Shown piece after piece: positions 15,669 through 23,382 of a DNA stretch of 37,447 nucleotides; the first letter of the stretch is position 1; every line of letters starts with the position of its first letter. The translations under genes and the position numbers were made by a program. The DNA comes from Sphingobacteriaceae bacterium. Its GTDB lineage: Bacteria > Bacillota > Sulfobacillia > Thermaerobacterales > RSA17. The notes beneath the pieces are model-generated. The model saw only the letters and a list, made by a program, of their open reading frames with translations. It had not been told where the DNA came from and made no database searches. The stretch lies in contig DATGRI010000066.1 of assembly GCA_035303785.1 (NCBI GenBank), forward strand, positions 1-37,447. The letters are read 5' to 3'.

Positions 15669-15669
15669 A

Positions 15670-15693
15670 AAGGGGGCCCCCACGGGCCCCCTT
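15670..15693. terminator. Hairpin between convergent genes, probable shared terminator
   Basis: A perfect 10-bp stem AAGGGGGCCC/GGGCCCCCTT with a CCAC loop begins just after the deacetylase stop codon. On the minus strand it is followed by TTTT, so it may serve ribU as well as the + strand gene. Confidence 0.65.
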
Positions 15694-15723
15694 AACAAGC
15701 CGTTGTCCTTAATTCGCTGCAGG

Positions 15724-16332
15724 TTACAAGCCTTTCTGTCCCCAGCGCACGACGGCACGCCCCGGCGCCCGCTCCGGCCGCCAGGACTCCTTCAGGGGGG
15801 CCGGCAGCCGGGCCGCCACGGCATAGGCCAGCGCGGCGCTCATGGTTCCCTTGATAAGGTTGAAGGGTGTGATGGCGCCCAGAACCAAGGGGGCCAGCTC
15901 CTCCTTAGGCAGGCCGTACAACAGCGGCAGGAAGATCAAGTAGTTGGTCAGGGCCAGAATGCCCGCCATGGCCATAATGCCGGCGCCCATGCCCATGGCC
16001 GCCATCAAGGGGGTGGGGCGCTGGCGGTAGGCCCAGCCGGCCACCGCCGCCAAGGTCGCCCCGGCCAGGAAGTTGGGCACCACGCCCAGCAGGCCGAAGG
16101 TGGAGCGTCCCGCCAGGAAGAAGAGCACGTTCTTGCCGAAGGCCACGGCCACCCCGGCCCAAGGACCCATGGTCAATGCCGCCAGGATGGCCGGCACGTC
16201 CCCGGGATCGTACTTGAGGAACGGCGGGATGAAAGGCAGGGCGGGAGTCAAGGAAAACTCCACGAAGAACATCAGCAGGAAGGCCATGGCCGTCAGCACA
16301 CCCATAGCCACCCAGTGACGGACGGTGAACAA
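15724..16332 (-). CDS. ribU: Riboflavin ECF transporter substrate-binding subunit RibU
   Basis: This 202-residue integral membrane protein has about six hydrophobic helices. Marks of the RibU family are FLKYDPGDVPA after helix 1-2 and PFNLIKGTMSA near helix 6. It should bind riboflavin and join the shared energising module (EcfA/A'/T), which is not in the window. The FMN riboswitch about 260 bases upstream fixes the substrate beyond reasonable doubt. The TTG start at 16332 is preceded by AAGGAGGG; the longer reading frame upstream runs through the terminator and riboswitch and is not expected to be translated. Confidence 0.93.
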   Translation of the reverse strand: MFTVRHWVAMGVLTAMAFLLMFFVEFSLTPALPFIPPFLKYDPGDVPAILAALTMGPWAGVAVAFGKNVLFFLAGRSTFGLLGVVPNFLAGATLAAVAGWAYRQRPTPLMAAMGMGAGIMAMAGILALTNYLIFLPLLYGLPKEELAPLVLGAITPFNLIKGTMSAALAYAVAARLPAPLKESWRPERAPGRAVVRWGQKGL

Positions 16333-16333
16333 G

Positions 16334-16382
16334 GGGATTCCCTCCTTGAAAGTTGTCCAGCACGTTGCGCATCGGGAATCCC
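16334..16382 (-). promoter_or_regulatory. Inverted repeat around the ribU ribosome site
   Basis: GGGATTCCC (minus strand, complement of 16374-16382) can pair with GGGAATCCC (complement of 16334-16342), which lies between the AAGGAGGG ribosome site and the TTG start. Pairing would partly mask initiation. It is an extra possible control layer after the riboswitch terminator. Confidence 0.45.
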
Positions 16383-16388
16383 TGACAC

Positions 16389-16418
16389 AAAAACCCCCGC
16401 AGGCAAAACCTCGGGGGC
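16389..16418 (-). terminator. Riboswitch-controlled intrinsic terminator before ribU
   Basis: On the minus strand CCCCCG-AGG pairs with CCT-CGGGGG across a bulged G, with loop TTTTG, followed by TTTTTGT. It lies between the FMN aptamer and ribU and is the likely expression platform, though 170 bases separate it from the aptamer. Confidence 0.75.
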
Positions 16419-16589
16419 TGGTCATGATCTGGGTTGAAGCCGCAGGGGACACCCTTTTCCGGCCATGATCGCCAATTGGTTAAGCCTGCGCAACCTATGC
16501 CGAGCAGGCCTATCCAAAAGATAAGCCGGAAAAGTGTGACCGCAGGGCCGCCGCAACGGAAACCTCGCCGCAACGACAGCCTCCGGCCA

Positions 16590-16756
16590 GACCCTTCTCC
16601 CATCCGGACTATACCGTCGGCCCCGGATTCTCACCGGGTCCACCGCCCCTAGACAGGGGGTCGGGTCACGGGCTCGCCGACCCGTTCAGGTCGTATCGCC
16701 GCCGGTCAGGAATTGGACGCCCTGTGTTCGTCCTCACCTTGCCCCGAAGGATCCCC
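16590..16756 (-). promoter_or_regulatory. FMN riboswitch (RFN element)
   Basis: The minus strand shows the conserved FMN aptamer parts in order: GGATCCTTCGGGGCAAGGTG, then CCTGACCGGCGG, GCGAGCCCGTGACCC, GGTGGACCCGGTGAGAATCC, CCGACGGTATAGTCCGG and the closing ATGGGAGAAGG. The first and last blocks pair as stem P1. FMN binding should fold the RNA so that the downstream terminator forms and ribU is switched off. Class, ligand and orientation are clear from the sequence. Confidence 0.97.
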
Positions 16757-16774
16757 GTATGCAGTTCTTCCTAC

Positions 16775-16803
16775 ATGCTAGCAGAAGGGGCAGGGGGAGT
16801 CCA
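16775..16803 (-). promoter_or_regulatory. Promoter of the FMN riboswitch-ribU transcript
   Basis: On the minus strand TGGACT (16798-16803) and TAGCAT (16775-16780) lie 17 bases apart, and the aptamer begins 18 bases after the -10. The hexamers are moderate matches, but the position is right. Confidence 0.5.
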
Positions 16804-16809
16804 GGGGTC

Positions 16810-19617
16810 TCACGGGGAGCCGGCCACCGGCGCCCCTGACACGATGAGGGTGTAATAGGCCAGGGTCCCGCCCAGCGGGCCTTCTTCCTGCCCGCCGGCA
16901 ACCCAGGTGTTGAAGCTGATCAGGAGCCGCTGCCCGTCGGCGGACCAGAAGGGGCCCGTAACTTCCTCCGCCGTCAACATTTCCGCCAATTCCACTTCCC
17001 GGCCGTCCCGATGCACGGCCAAAACCAGGCGGATGCCGTCACCTTCGAGGCCTGCTTCCTTGATATAGGCCACCGCCTTGCCGTCGGGGGAGGGAGAGGC
17101 CGCCAGCACCTGTCCCAGGGACTCCTCCCAAACCACCCGGCCCTGGTGATTCATCAGGCCGTAGGCAGTCTCGCTGCCGCTATCCCGGCGGAAGACGATG
17201 CCCCCGGGGCCCGCGGCCAGGGCGCTGAGGGCTTCCCGGCCGCTGCCGCCGGCCAAGGGCTCAAACCGGTCGCCCGATGTATGGTAGATGAAAATGTGGG
17301 TGCCCCGGTCCCCTAGGGCCACCTGGCTCAACCGGTCAGTTGGCACACCGTTGAAGACTATCTGGCCGGGACCGGCCCAGCCCACTGCTTCAGTGGTGAA
17401 GTATCCGTCCCGGAAGGGCGACAGGCGCTCCACCGACGGGGGAGAGAGGCGGACCACGTAATATTCCGGCTCGCCCTGGGCCAGGACCGGCACCAGCAGG
17501 TTGTTCCCCCGGGGGGACCATAGGGGCTTCAAGTACTCCACGAAATGATGGCGCCCGCCGGCCTCCACTGACCACAGCAGCTGCCGGGCGCCGCCGTCTA
17601 CATCGATGGCGTAGACGCCCTGATCCTGGCCTAAATAGGCCACCAGGCCGTTGCCGGGGCCCGGGGCGGCTTCCAGGCCCGTGACCCCCAGGGCCGAAGT
17701 CTTGCCTTCGCCGATCTGATGCCGGACCAGGAAGGGCCCCACACTGCCCAGGATCTGCTGCGGGCCCAGCCAGCCCTGGGCGGCAAACTCCCGGGGCAGG
17801 CCTTCCAGACGCCGGACTTCCAGGCCGGAGGCCAAGGGTGTAAACACTTCCTCGAAGCGGTCGGGCACAGGCTCGGGGGAGCCCCGCACCAGCAAGGTGC
17901 GGCGCCTCGTTTCGCCTTCCCCGTGGACCACCGCCGTCAATTTGAAGATCGCGCCCGACATGGGGGGCTCCCAGTCGGCTATGAAGCGTCCCTCCACGGG
18001 CTTGGCCGCCTCGCCGATCAAGACTCCCGGGCCTTCTTCATCCCGGGGAGCGGCGAAGAATTGCACCCGCCGGGCTCCTTCGGCAGCCACCGCCACCGAG
18101 ACTTTGCCCGAGACGCTGACGATGCCGTCGGGGCCCCTCTCTGCAAAGGGCAGGACGAAAATGGGCCCCACCCGTCCCGAGCGATCTTCCCCCGGCAGGC
18201 TGAGGACCGGGCGGTGCCATGCCAGCAGGCGGGTCCATGCTTCCCCGTCGCCGGAGCCGGCGGCTTCGTCGCCGGGCTCACCGGCTCCCTGGGAGTTCTG
18301 GCCCGGAAGCTGCCACGGCGACACCAAGGGGTGGGGTTCGGCTTGGCCGTCCACCGGGTGGAGCCATAGGGTGTTGTCCTGGACATATAGGAGATGGCGG
18401 CCGTCGGCAGACCAGCGGGGCACCGAAAGGGGCCCTGCACCGCCGGTGGCCAGGGGCCTGGCGTCGGCGCCCCGATCGTCGGCACCGGCTATCCAAAGGC
18501 CGGTGTGGCCGGGTCCGGTGACTATGGCTATCCGGTCGCCCGTGGGGGCCACCTGGCCCGCCGCCAAGGCTCCGGACCACGGCCCCTCATCATCGCCGCC
18601 GCCTGAAGAGGGGTAGGGCCGGCACCGGCCGGTGACCACGTGGCAGGCCGCCAGGGACGGGGCCTGTTCTGCCGGGGATCCGGCCCTAGTGGCCGTCAGC
18701 AGCCGCATCTCGCCGGGGAACCAGCTGATGCCTTCCCGGCTGGGCGCCGGGACCGGCACCAGTTCCCGAACCTCGCCGCCCAAGGGCAGGCTCTGCAACT
18801 GCCAGCCGTCCTGCCGCCCGTTCCCGGCACCATCACTCCGGTACAACAGCAGCCCGTTGCCATCGGGCCACCAGCCGGCCAGACGCAAATCCCCGGCGCC
18901 GGAACTATGCCGGACCACCGGCATGCCGTCCACCCGGCCCGCCGGGGTGGGGGAGTCGCCGGCGGTTTCTGGGCCCAGACGGACGGTGAACAGCAGGGTT
19001 TCATCGCCGGCGCCCCGGGGCCCGACTACGTAGGCCAAGGTGCTGCCGTCGGGAGACCAGGCCAAATCTCGAACCGGCCCGTCGGGCTGGAGGAGGAGGT
19101 AAGGGGGATAGCCCGGCCGCACCAGCCAAATGCCGCTGCCCTCGGGGGCAACCGCCAGCAGGTCGGCGGCGGGGGACCAGGCGTACAATCCGGGCGCCGC
19201 CGGTCCGGGCAGTTCCGTCACGGTGTGGCGTCGGCTGCCGTCATACCACTCCAGAATCAAGGAGCCGTCGGCGGATGTGAAGGCCAGCCACGTACCCTGG
19301 TTGGACCAGCGGGGTCCCAGGGCCCGCTGTCCGGGCGGGGTCAGGCGATGAACCTGGCCCGTATCACCGTCCAAGACGTAGAGGATATCGTTCCGGACAA
19401 AGGCCAGGCGGCCCAGAGAGCGGAACATGCCGGGCAGGGTCACGGGGGCGGCATCCAGGGCCGGGGAAGAGTCGTCATCGGCGTCACCGGGATCGGAGTC
19501 GGGGAGCCCATGGCCGTCTGGGGACAAGGGCCCGCAACCCGCGGCCAGGAGAGGTACAGCCAAAACCAGCAGCAGGAGCAGCAGACCGGCGACCGTGCCT
19601 CGGGACCTCAAACGCAA
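16810..19617 (-). CDS. Large lipoprotein with beta-propeller-like (PD40/TolB-like) repeats
   Basis: This 935-residue protein starts with a lipoprotein signal: basic MRLRSRG, a hydrophobic core and lipobox LLAAGC, so it should be anchored outside the membrane. Many repeats have the PD40/WD40-like form WSPDGSTLAYV, WSNQGTWLAFTS, WSADGRHLLYV, SPDGKAVAYI and WSADGQRLLIS. They lie in an N-terminal and a C-terminal group, with a less repetitive middle of about 200 residues. Such propellers bind other proteins or glycans, and no enzyme motif is visible. The TTG start at 19617 follows GGGAGG. It is the last gene of the sigma/anti-sigma operon (12 bases after the anti-sigma stop), which suggests it works in, or is controlled by, that envelope-stress pathway. 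Confidence 0.8.
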   Translation of the reverse strand: MRLRSRGTVAGLLLLLLVLAVPLLAAGCGPLSPDGHGLPDSDPGDADDDSSPALDAAPVTLPGMFRSLGRLAFVRNDILYVLDGDTGQVHRLTPPGQRALGPRWSNQGTWLAFTSADGSLILEWYDGSRRHTVTELPGPAAPGLYAWSPAADLLAVAPEGSGIWLVRPGYPPYLLLQPDGPVRDLAWSPDGSTLAYVVGPRGAGDETLLFTVRLGPETAGDSPTPAGRVDGMPVVRHSSGAGDLRLAGWWPDGNGLLLYRSDGAGNGRQDGWQLQSLPLGGEVRELVPVPAPSREGISWFPGEMRLLTATRAGSPAEQAPSLAACHVVTGRCRPYPSSGGGDDEGPWSGALAAGQVAPTGDRIAIVTGPGHTGLWIAGADDRGADARPLATGGAGPLSVPRWSADGRHLLYVQDNTLWLHPVDGQAEPHPLVSPWQLPGQNSQGAGEPGDEAAGSGDGEAWTRLLAWHRPVLSLPGEDRSGRVGPIFVLPFAERGPDGIVSVSGKVSVAVAAEGARRVQFFAAPRDEEGPGVLIGEAAKPVEGRFIADWEPPMSGAIFKLTAVVHGEGETRRRTLLVRGSPEPVPDRFEEVFTPLASGLEVRRLEGLPREFAAQGWLGPQQILGSVGPFLVRHQIGEGKTSALGVTGLEAAPGPGNGLVAYLGQDQGVYAIDVDGGARQLLWSVEAGGRHHFVEYLKPLWSPRGNNLLVPVLAQGEPEYYVVRLSPPSVERLSPFRDGYFTTEAVGWAGPGQIVFNGVPTDRLSQVALGDRGTHIFIYHTSGDRFEPLAGGSGREALSALAAGPGGIVFRRDSGSETAYGLMNHQGRVVWEESLGQVLAASPSPDGKAVAYIKEAGLEGDGIRLVLAVHRDGREVELAEMLTAEEVTGPFWSADGQRLLISFNTWVAGGQEEGPLGGTLAYYTLIVSGAPVAGSP

Positions 19618-19629
19618 ATACGGGCCTCC

Positions 19630-20379
19630 CTAATCAATGCCGATAGACGGAGTGACATCCACCGGGGCTGCGTCCCCCGGATGCCCATCACCTGAAAACC
19701 TTAAGGGCTGCAGAGATTGAACAAACCGCCGGGCGGCGGGCTCGTCCCAGTCACCGTGGGCCTGGAACAAAATGCCTTCTTGGACCCACTCTAGCCCTTC
19801 AGTATTATGTATGTCAATTAGATCCAGACGCCCATCCCTGGGCGGGGATTGCATTAAAAATCTCTTATCAAAGGGCCCCGCCTGGCGCAGTTCAAACCGC
19901 TCCCGCCCGGGACCCCGGAACCGCATTACCACCTGGGTGACGGAGCCCGGGCCCGCAGGCTGCTCCACGATTACATCGACCAGGACGGCGCCCTCGGGCA
20001 CCCAGCCCGGGCCGTGCAGGGGGAAAGGCACCCGCCGGGCCGCTTCCTCCACGGGCAAAACATCAAAACGGAGATCTTCCACCCGATCTTCCACGGCGGC
20101 CAATGTCACCACCGTATCAGGGGGAGCCGTATCCTCGGCCGAGGGTCCCCGGGACTGGACTTGCCATCCAGCCACGCCCAGCAGAAAGAGGGCGGCGACG
20201 CCGGCCACGGCCGTCATGGCCCGGCGCCGGCGCTCCCGGACGCGGGCGGCCAAGAGGGCCCGGGGACGGGTCAAAACCCGATCCGGATCAGGCACGGGCA
20301 CCTGCCGGGCCAGATCCTGCAGGGACTGATGCAATGCCCCGTCCAAGTCATATGGTTCCCTGCGGCGCCAATCAGCCAT
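19630..20379 (-). CDS. Membrane-anchored anti-sigma factor (non-zinc type)
   Basis: This 249-residue protein has a charged cytosolic N-terminus of about 52 residues, one transmembrane helix (about 53-73, AMTAVAGVAALFLLGVAGW) and an outside domain of about 175 residues rich in beta-like segments. The N-terminal part lacks the HxxxCxxC motif of zinc-binding anti-sigma factors. It overlaps the end of the ECF sigma gene by 8 bases, the typical arrangement for a sigma factor and its inhibitor. The role is inferred from that arrangement and topology, since I do not recognise the sequence family firmly. The outside domain resembles DUF4367-like modules only loosely. Confidence 0.7.
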   Translation of the reverse strand: MADWRRREPYDLDGALHQSLQDLARQVPVPDPDRVLTRPRALLAARVRERRRRAMTAVAGVAALFLLGVAGWQVQSRGPSAEDTAPPDTVVTLAAVEDRVEDLRFDVLPVEEAARRVPFPLHGPGWVPEGAVLVDVIVEQPAGPGSVTQVVMRFRGPGRERFELRQAGPFDKRFLMQSPPRDGRLDLIDIHNTEGLEWVQEGILFQAHGDWDEPAARRFVQSLQPLRFSGDGHPGDAAPVDVTPSIGID

Positions 20380-20956
20380 GGGCCCGGTCCTCCAAGGCAG
20401 GTGCCAGCATGCTTTGCAGTCTTGCCCGGGCCCGGTTCAAGCGGGACTTGACCGTGCCTTCGGGGCAGCCCAGTTCGGCGGCGATTTCCGCCACGGACAA
20501 CTGGTGGTAATAAAATAGGATGGTCACTTGGCGAAATTGGGGCGGCAGGCTGCGCAGGGCCGCGGCCACAGCCTCGGCTTCCCAGCCCGACACGACAGCC
20601 TCCTCGGGGCTTTGCCCCGCAGTTCTGGACCAGCCGTTGACAGCCGGCGGGACGGTGGTATCCTCCAAGTCGGCCACCATTACGTCCCGGCGGCCGGAAT
20701 TGCGGCGCAACTGGTCGATGGCCGCCCGGCTGACGATGACGTGGAGCCATGCCTGAAGCCGCTCCGGCCGGCGCAGGCTGTCGATCTTGCGGATGGCCTG
20801 GCAGAAGGCTTCTTGGATGGCGTCTTCAGCCCGACCGGCATCATGGGTGATGAGGTAGGCCGTGCGATAGGCGACGGGATACCAGCGGCGGAAAAGCTGC
20901 TCCCAGGCGTTGGGATCGCCGGCCCGCAGGCCCGCCACCAAGAGTTGGTCACCCAT
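20372..20956 (-). CDS. ECF-family RNA polymerase sigma factor
   Basis: This protein of about 194 residues has a region-2 segment (AEDAIQEAFCQAIRKID, then LQAWLHVIVSRAAIDQLRR) and a region-4 helix-turn-helix (LPPQFRQVTILFYYHQLSVA, then EGTVKSRLNRARARL). The absence of regions 1.1 and 3 marks it as extracytoplasmic-function type. It should direct polymerase to envelope-stress genes when the co-transcribed anti-sigma is released. ATG 20956 is chosen because AAGGA lies 11 bases upstream; GTG 20965 is a possible alternative but sits only 2 bases from that site. A lipoprotein gene is read divergently from the same intergenic region. Confidence 0.93.
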   Translation of the reverse strand: MGDQLLVAGLRAGDPNAWEQLFRRWYPVAYRTAYLITHDAGRAEDAIQEAFCQAIRKIDSLRRPERLQAWLHVIVSRAAIDQLRRNSGRRDVMVADLEDTTVPPAVNGWSRTAGQSPEEAVVSGWEAEAVAAALRSLPPQFRQVTILFYYHQLSVAEIAAELGCPEGTVKSRLNRARARLQSMLAPALEDRAHG

Positions 20957-21096
20957 GTCTGGCACGATCCTTCCCGGCGGCCGCCCCCCAGGGAAGGCAA
21001 TTCACCAAACATGGGGCAGTCTCCTGGGAACAATCCCGGTAGAGGGGCCCCATCCCGGCGGCCAATTTGTGCCGCCCCGCGAAAGGAGATGGACCT

Positions 21097-21954
21097 TTGG
21101 ACCGACATAATAAATGGAAAAAGATAAAGGCGTCCCGGGGCCGCCTGCTGCTCATCGGCCTGCTGGCGGCGGCTTTGGGGCTTGCCGGCTGCGGCTTCCG
21201 CCGCGGCTCCTCCTTTCCGGGAGTTGTCCGGATTCCCTGGCCCGACCAGGAAACTACCATTATGGAAGTGTTCCACAACGATCAGCCCGTGGGCACCAGC
21301 CGCCTGACGGTGCAAAAGGACGGCGACGAGTGGCTTCTGACCGTGGCCAACGAAGCCCAAGCTGCCCGGGAGGTCAGCACCATCCGGGCCCACGGCGAGA
21401 ATCTGATCCCGTCATTCACCCAACTCCGCTCCGAGGCGGAAGGGGATTCCCTTCTCCTGGAGGGCCGGTATGAGGCCCGCCAGGTATCGGTGTCGGTGGA
21501 CGGCAACGAAACCGGCTCCTTCATCATCCAACTGCCTGACCCGCCGTATTTTGACAACGAACAGGTTCCCTTCGTCCTGCGGGCCATGCCTTTGGCAGAA
21601 GGCTGGCAAGGCGGCCTCAACCTGGTGGTCATCCGCAACGGCACCCACGCCGTAGTGGGCGCTTGGGTGGTGGACCGGGAAGCGGTGGAGACCCCGCTGG
21701 GCACCATGGACGCCTGGAAAGTGGAGCTGCGGGGCCTGGCCCAGTTTGCCTGGATCGAGGTGGATCCGCCCCACAGGCTGGTGAAGTACGTCAATGAGGG
21801 CGCCAACACCATCACGTTGATCACCGACTACCGCACAGAGGCTGCCGGTGAAGCAGAACAAGGCAATGACGACGACTCCAGCGGACCGGCGGTGCCTGAG
21901 GGCGCCGGCAACGGCCAGGGCGACGGCGCCGCGCCCCGGGAGGCGGCTTCCTGA
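21097..21954 (+). CDS. Secreted lipoprotein, DUF3108-like
   Basis: This 285-residue protein begins with a basic stretch, a hydrophobic core (LLLIGLLAAALGLAGC) and a lipobox ending in Cys, followed by beta-rich sequence. The tail is acidic and then Gly/Pro-rich (EQGNDDDSSGPA). The pattern TPLGTMDAWKVEL and a late RLVKYVNEG resemble DUF3108 proteins, whose function is unknown. TTG 21097 is chosen because AAGGAG lies 8 bases upstream. It is transcribed away from the ECF sigma gene across 140 bases and may be one of its targets, but I see no clear ECF promoter. Confidence 0.7.
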   Translation: MDRHNKWKKIKASRGRLLLIGLLAAALGLAGCGFRRGSSFPGVVRIPWPDQETTIMEVFHNDQPVGTSRLTVQKDGDEWLLTVANEAQAAREVSTIRAHGENLIPSFTQLRSEAEGDSLLLEGRYEARQVSVSVDGNETGSFIIQLPDPPYFDNEQVPFVLRAMPLAEGWQGGLNLVVIRNGTHAVVGAWVVDREAVETPLGTMDAWKVELRGLAQFAWIEVDPPHRLVKYVNEGANTITLITDYRTEAAGEAEQGNDDDSSGPAVPEGAGNGQGDGAAPREAAS

Positions 21955-22009
21955 GCCCCCTCCCCGTTTCCCGTTTTAGTTAACATAATATCCATTCTAG
22001 GAAATAATA

Positions 22010-22055
22010 CCGAAATCAAAAGGCGGCCGGTGCGGCGCCCCCATGCCGCCCGGCC
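22010..22055 (-). terminator. Rho-independent terminator of the yneA-like gene
   Basis: On the minus strand GGCCGG-GCGGC pairs with GCCGC-A-CCGGCC (one bulged A, 8-base loop; 22025-22055), followed by GCCTTTTGATTTC. It begins directly after the stop codon. Confidence 0.8.
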
Positions 22056-22058
22056 CCC

Positions 22059-22544
22059 TCAAGGGCGCTCCCCGCCGCCGGCCTCTTGGGCGGCTGCCTG
22101 GGCGCCCGCCGCCGGCAGCGACCCGTCGCCGGCCACCGGCACCTTCAACTCCATGCCCGCCCTTAGAAAGGATCCTTCCAGGCCGTTCAGGGCCTGCAGG
22201 ACGGCCACCCGCTGGGCTATCCCTTGGTCGGGGCTGCCGTAGCGCCGGGCCAAGGACCATAGTGTGTCGCCCGGCTTTACCTTGACCACCTGGTAGGCGG
22301 ACCCGCCGACGTCATCGGCCACCGTTGACCAAGGCGCCGGCCGCTTCCAGGTGGACCGCACGCCGCCGGCCACCAGGGCCGCCACGGCGGCGGCCAAGAT
22401 CAGCGCCAAAGCCAGACCCAAGGCCAGCCCCTTGCCCTTCGCCCGCCGCTGCTGCCGCCGGCGCCGCAGCCTGATCACCCTGCCGCGCCCCTTCGCCGGC
22501 AAGCCTGCATGAACATATCCAGCTGCATGGACCCTTGCCGCCAT
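22059..22544 (-). CDS. LysM-domain membrane protein, YneA-like (SOS division inhibitor candidate)
   Basis: This 161-residue protein has a very basic N-terminal segment (RLRRRRQQRR), one transmembrane helix (LALGLALALILAAAVAALV) and an outside LysM domain (VKVKPGDTLWSLARRYGS to LKVPV) that binds peptidoglycan. A short Ala/Gly tail follows. In Bacillus subtilis yneA lies divergent to lexA, is induced by DNA damage and delays cell division; its product also has a membrane helix and LysM. Here the position is the same and a LexA box lies upstream, so the same role is likely. The protein is about 50% longer than YneA. The ATG at 22544 has GGGGAGG upstream. Confidence 0.8.
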   Translation of the reverse strand: MAARVHAAGYVHAGLPAKGRGRVIRLRRRRQQRRAKGKGLALGLALALILAAAVAALVAGGVRSTWKRPAPWSTVADDVGGSAYQVVKVKPGDTLWSLARRYGSPDQGIAQRVAVLQALNGLEGSFLRAGMELKVPVAGDGSLPAAGAQAAAQEAGGGERP

Positions 22545-22566
22545 GATCCAGCCTCCCCAACTGTTG

Positions 22567-22580
22567 CGAACACTTGTTCT
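22567..22580. promoter_or_regulatory. LexA (SOS) box on the yneA-like side
   Basis: CGAACACTTGTTCT matches the Gram-positive SOS box CGAACRNRYGTTYG at 12 of 14 positions. It lies just downstream of the predicted -10 of the LysM gene, where LexA would block transcription. Confidence 0.8.
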
Positions 22581-22585
22581 CCTGC

Positions 22586-22615
22586 AATATAGCACGTGCA
22601 AATGTTCGGATGCAA
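22586..22615 (-). promoter_or_regulatory. Promoter of the yneA-like gene
   Basis: On the minus strand TTGCAT (22610-22615) and TATATT (22586-22591) are 18 bases apart. The LexA box begins 5 bases downstream of the -10. Confidence 0.65.
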
Positions 22616-22625
22616 GACAAAATTC

Positions 22626-22639
22626 CGAACAAAGGTTTG
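22626..22639. promoter_or_regulatory. LexA (SOS) box on the lexA side
   Basis: CGAACAAAGGTTTG matches the SOS box consensus CGAACRNRYGTTYG at 13 of 14 positions. It overlaps the lexA -35, fitting autorepression. Confidence 0.85.
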
Positions 22640-22665
22640 TTGCCTGCCGGGAAAAGGGATATAAT
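22637..22665 (+). promoter_or_regulatory. Promoter of lexA
   Basis: TTGTTG (22637-22642) and a perfect TATAAT (22660-22665) are 17 bases apart. The ATG at 22664 lies inside the -10 and so cannot be the start codon. Confidence 0.8.
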
Positions 22666-22690
22666 GGCGACGGGAAACGAGGTGAGCTAT

Positions 22691-23326
22691 GTGTATGAGG
22701 ACTTGACCAAGCGCCAGCGGGAAATCATGGACTTCATCACCGAGGAGACCGAACGCCGGGGCTACCCGCCTTCGGTGCGGGAGATCGGCAAGGCCGTAGG
22801 CCTGCGCTCCAGTTCCACGGTCCACGGCCACCTCACCCGGCTGGAGGAAAAGGGCTACCTGCGGCGGGACCCTGCCCGGCCCCGGGCCATCGAGGTGCTG
22901 AAGCCCCGGCCCGTGCGGCGGCGCAGCCATGCCCCGGTCCCCAGCCGCGGCACCGTCGAAGTGCCCATAGTCGGCCAGGTAACGGCGGGCCAGCCCATCC
23001 TGGCCGTGGAGAACATCGAGGACACCTTCCCCCTACCCTACGACCTGGTGCGGGAAGATAACGTGTTCATGCTCCGGGTGCGGGGCGACAGCATGATCGG
23101 CGCCGGCATCCACGACGGCGACATGGTGGTCGTGCGGAAGCAGGACCACGCCCAAAACGGCGATATCGTAGTGGTGCTGCTGGAGGACGAGGCGACGGTC
23201 AAACGCTTCTATCATGAAAACACCCACATCCGGCTGCAGCCGGAGCACCCCAACCTGGAGCCCATCATCACCCGGGACGCCAAGGTATTGGGCAAGGTCA
23301 TCGGTCTGTTCCGGCGCATACGGTGA
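22691..23326 (+). CDS. lexA: SOS repressor LexA
   Basis: This 211-residue repressor has an N-terminal winged helix ([11 protein letters not shown] to GYLRRDP) and a C-terminal self-cleaving peptidase domain. The cleavage site is Ala99-Gly100 in GQVTAGQP. The catalytic Ser134 is in [10 protein letters not shown] and Lys171 in ATVKRFY. RecA filaments trigger cleavage and so derepress SOS genes. GTG 22691 is chosen because the mRNA begins near 22672 and AGGTGAG lies just upstream; GTG 22682 is the alternative. Two LexA boxes lie upstream, one overlapping its own promoter and one at the divergent LysM gene. Confidence 0.97.
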   Translation: MYEDLTKRQREIMDFITEETERRGYPPSVREIGKAVGLRSSSTVHGHLTRLEEKGYLRRDPARPRAIEVLKPRPVRRRSHAPVPSRGTVEVPIVGQVTAGQPILAVENIEDTFPLPYDLVREDNVFMLRVRGDSMIGAGIHDGDMVVVRKQDHAQNGDIVVVLLEDEATVKRFYHENTHIRLQPEHPNLEPIITRDAKVLGKVIGLFRRIR

Positions 23327-23329
23327 GGC

Positions 23330-23348
23330 GCCCCCGCCGGGGCTTTTT
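23330..23348 (+). terminator. Rho-independent terminator of lexA
   Basis: GCCCC/GGGGC with a CGCC loop is followed by TTTTT, three bases after the lexA stop codon. Confidence 0.8.
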
Positions 23349-23382
23349 GCGCCTTGCCCTACTGCATCCGGCCGTATTGCGG

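Noticed and set aside
16422-16603. Short minus-strand frames between the FMN aptamer and ribU, one with a hydrophobic stretch
   Set aside because: They run through the terminator and aptamer and lack a ribosome site, so they are most likely untranslated leader.
22664-22666. ATG as start of lexA
   Set aside because: It lies within the perfect -10 TATAAT, so it would not be in the transcript; GTG 22691 with its ribosome site fits the family better.
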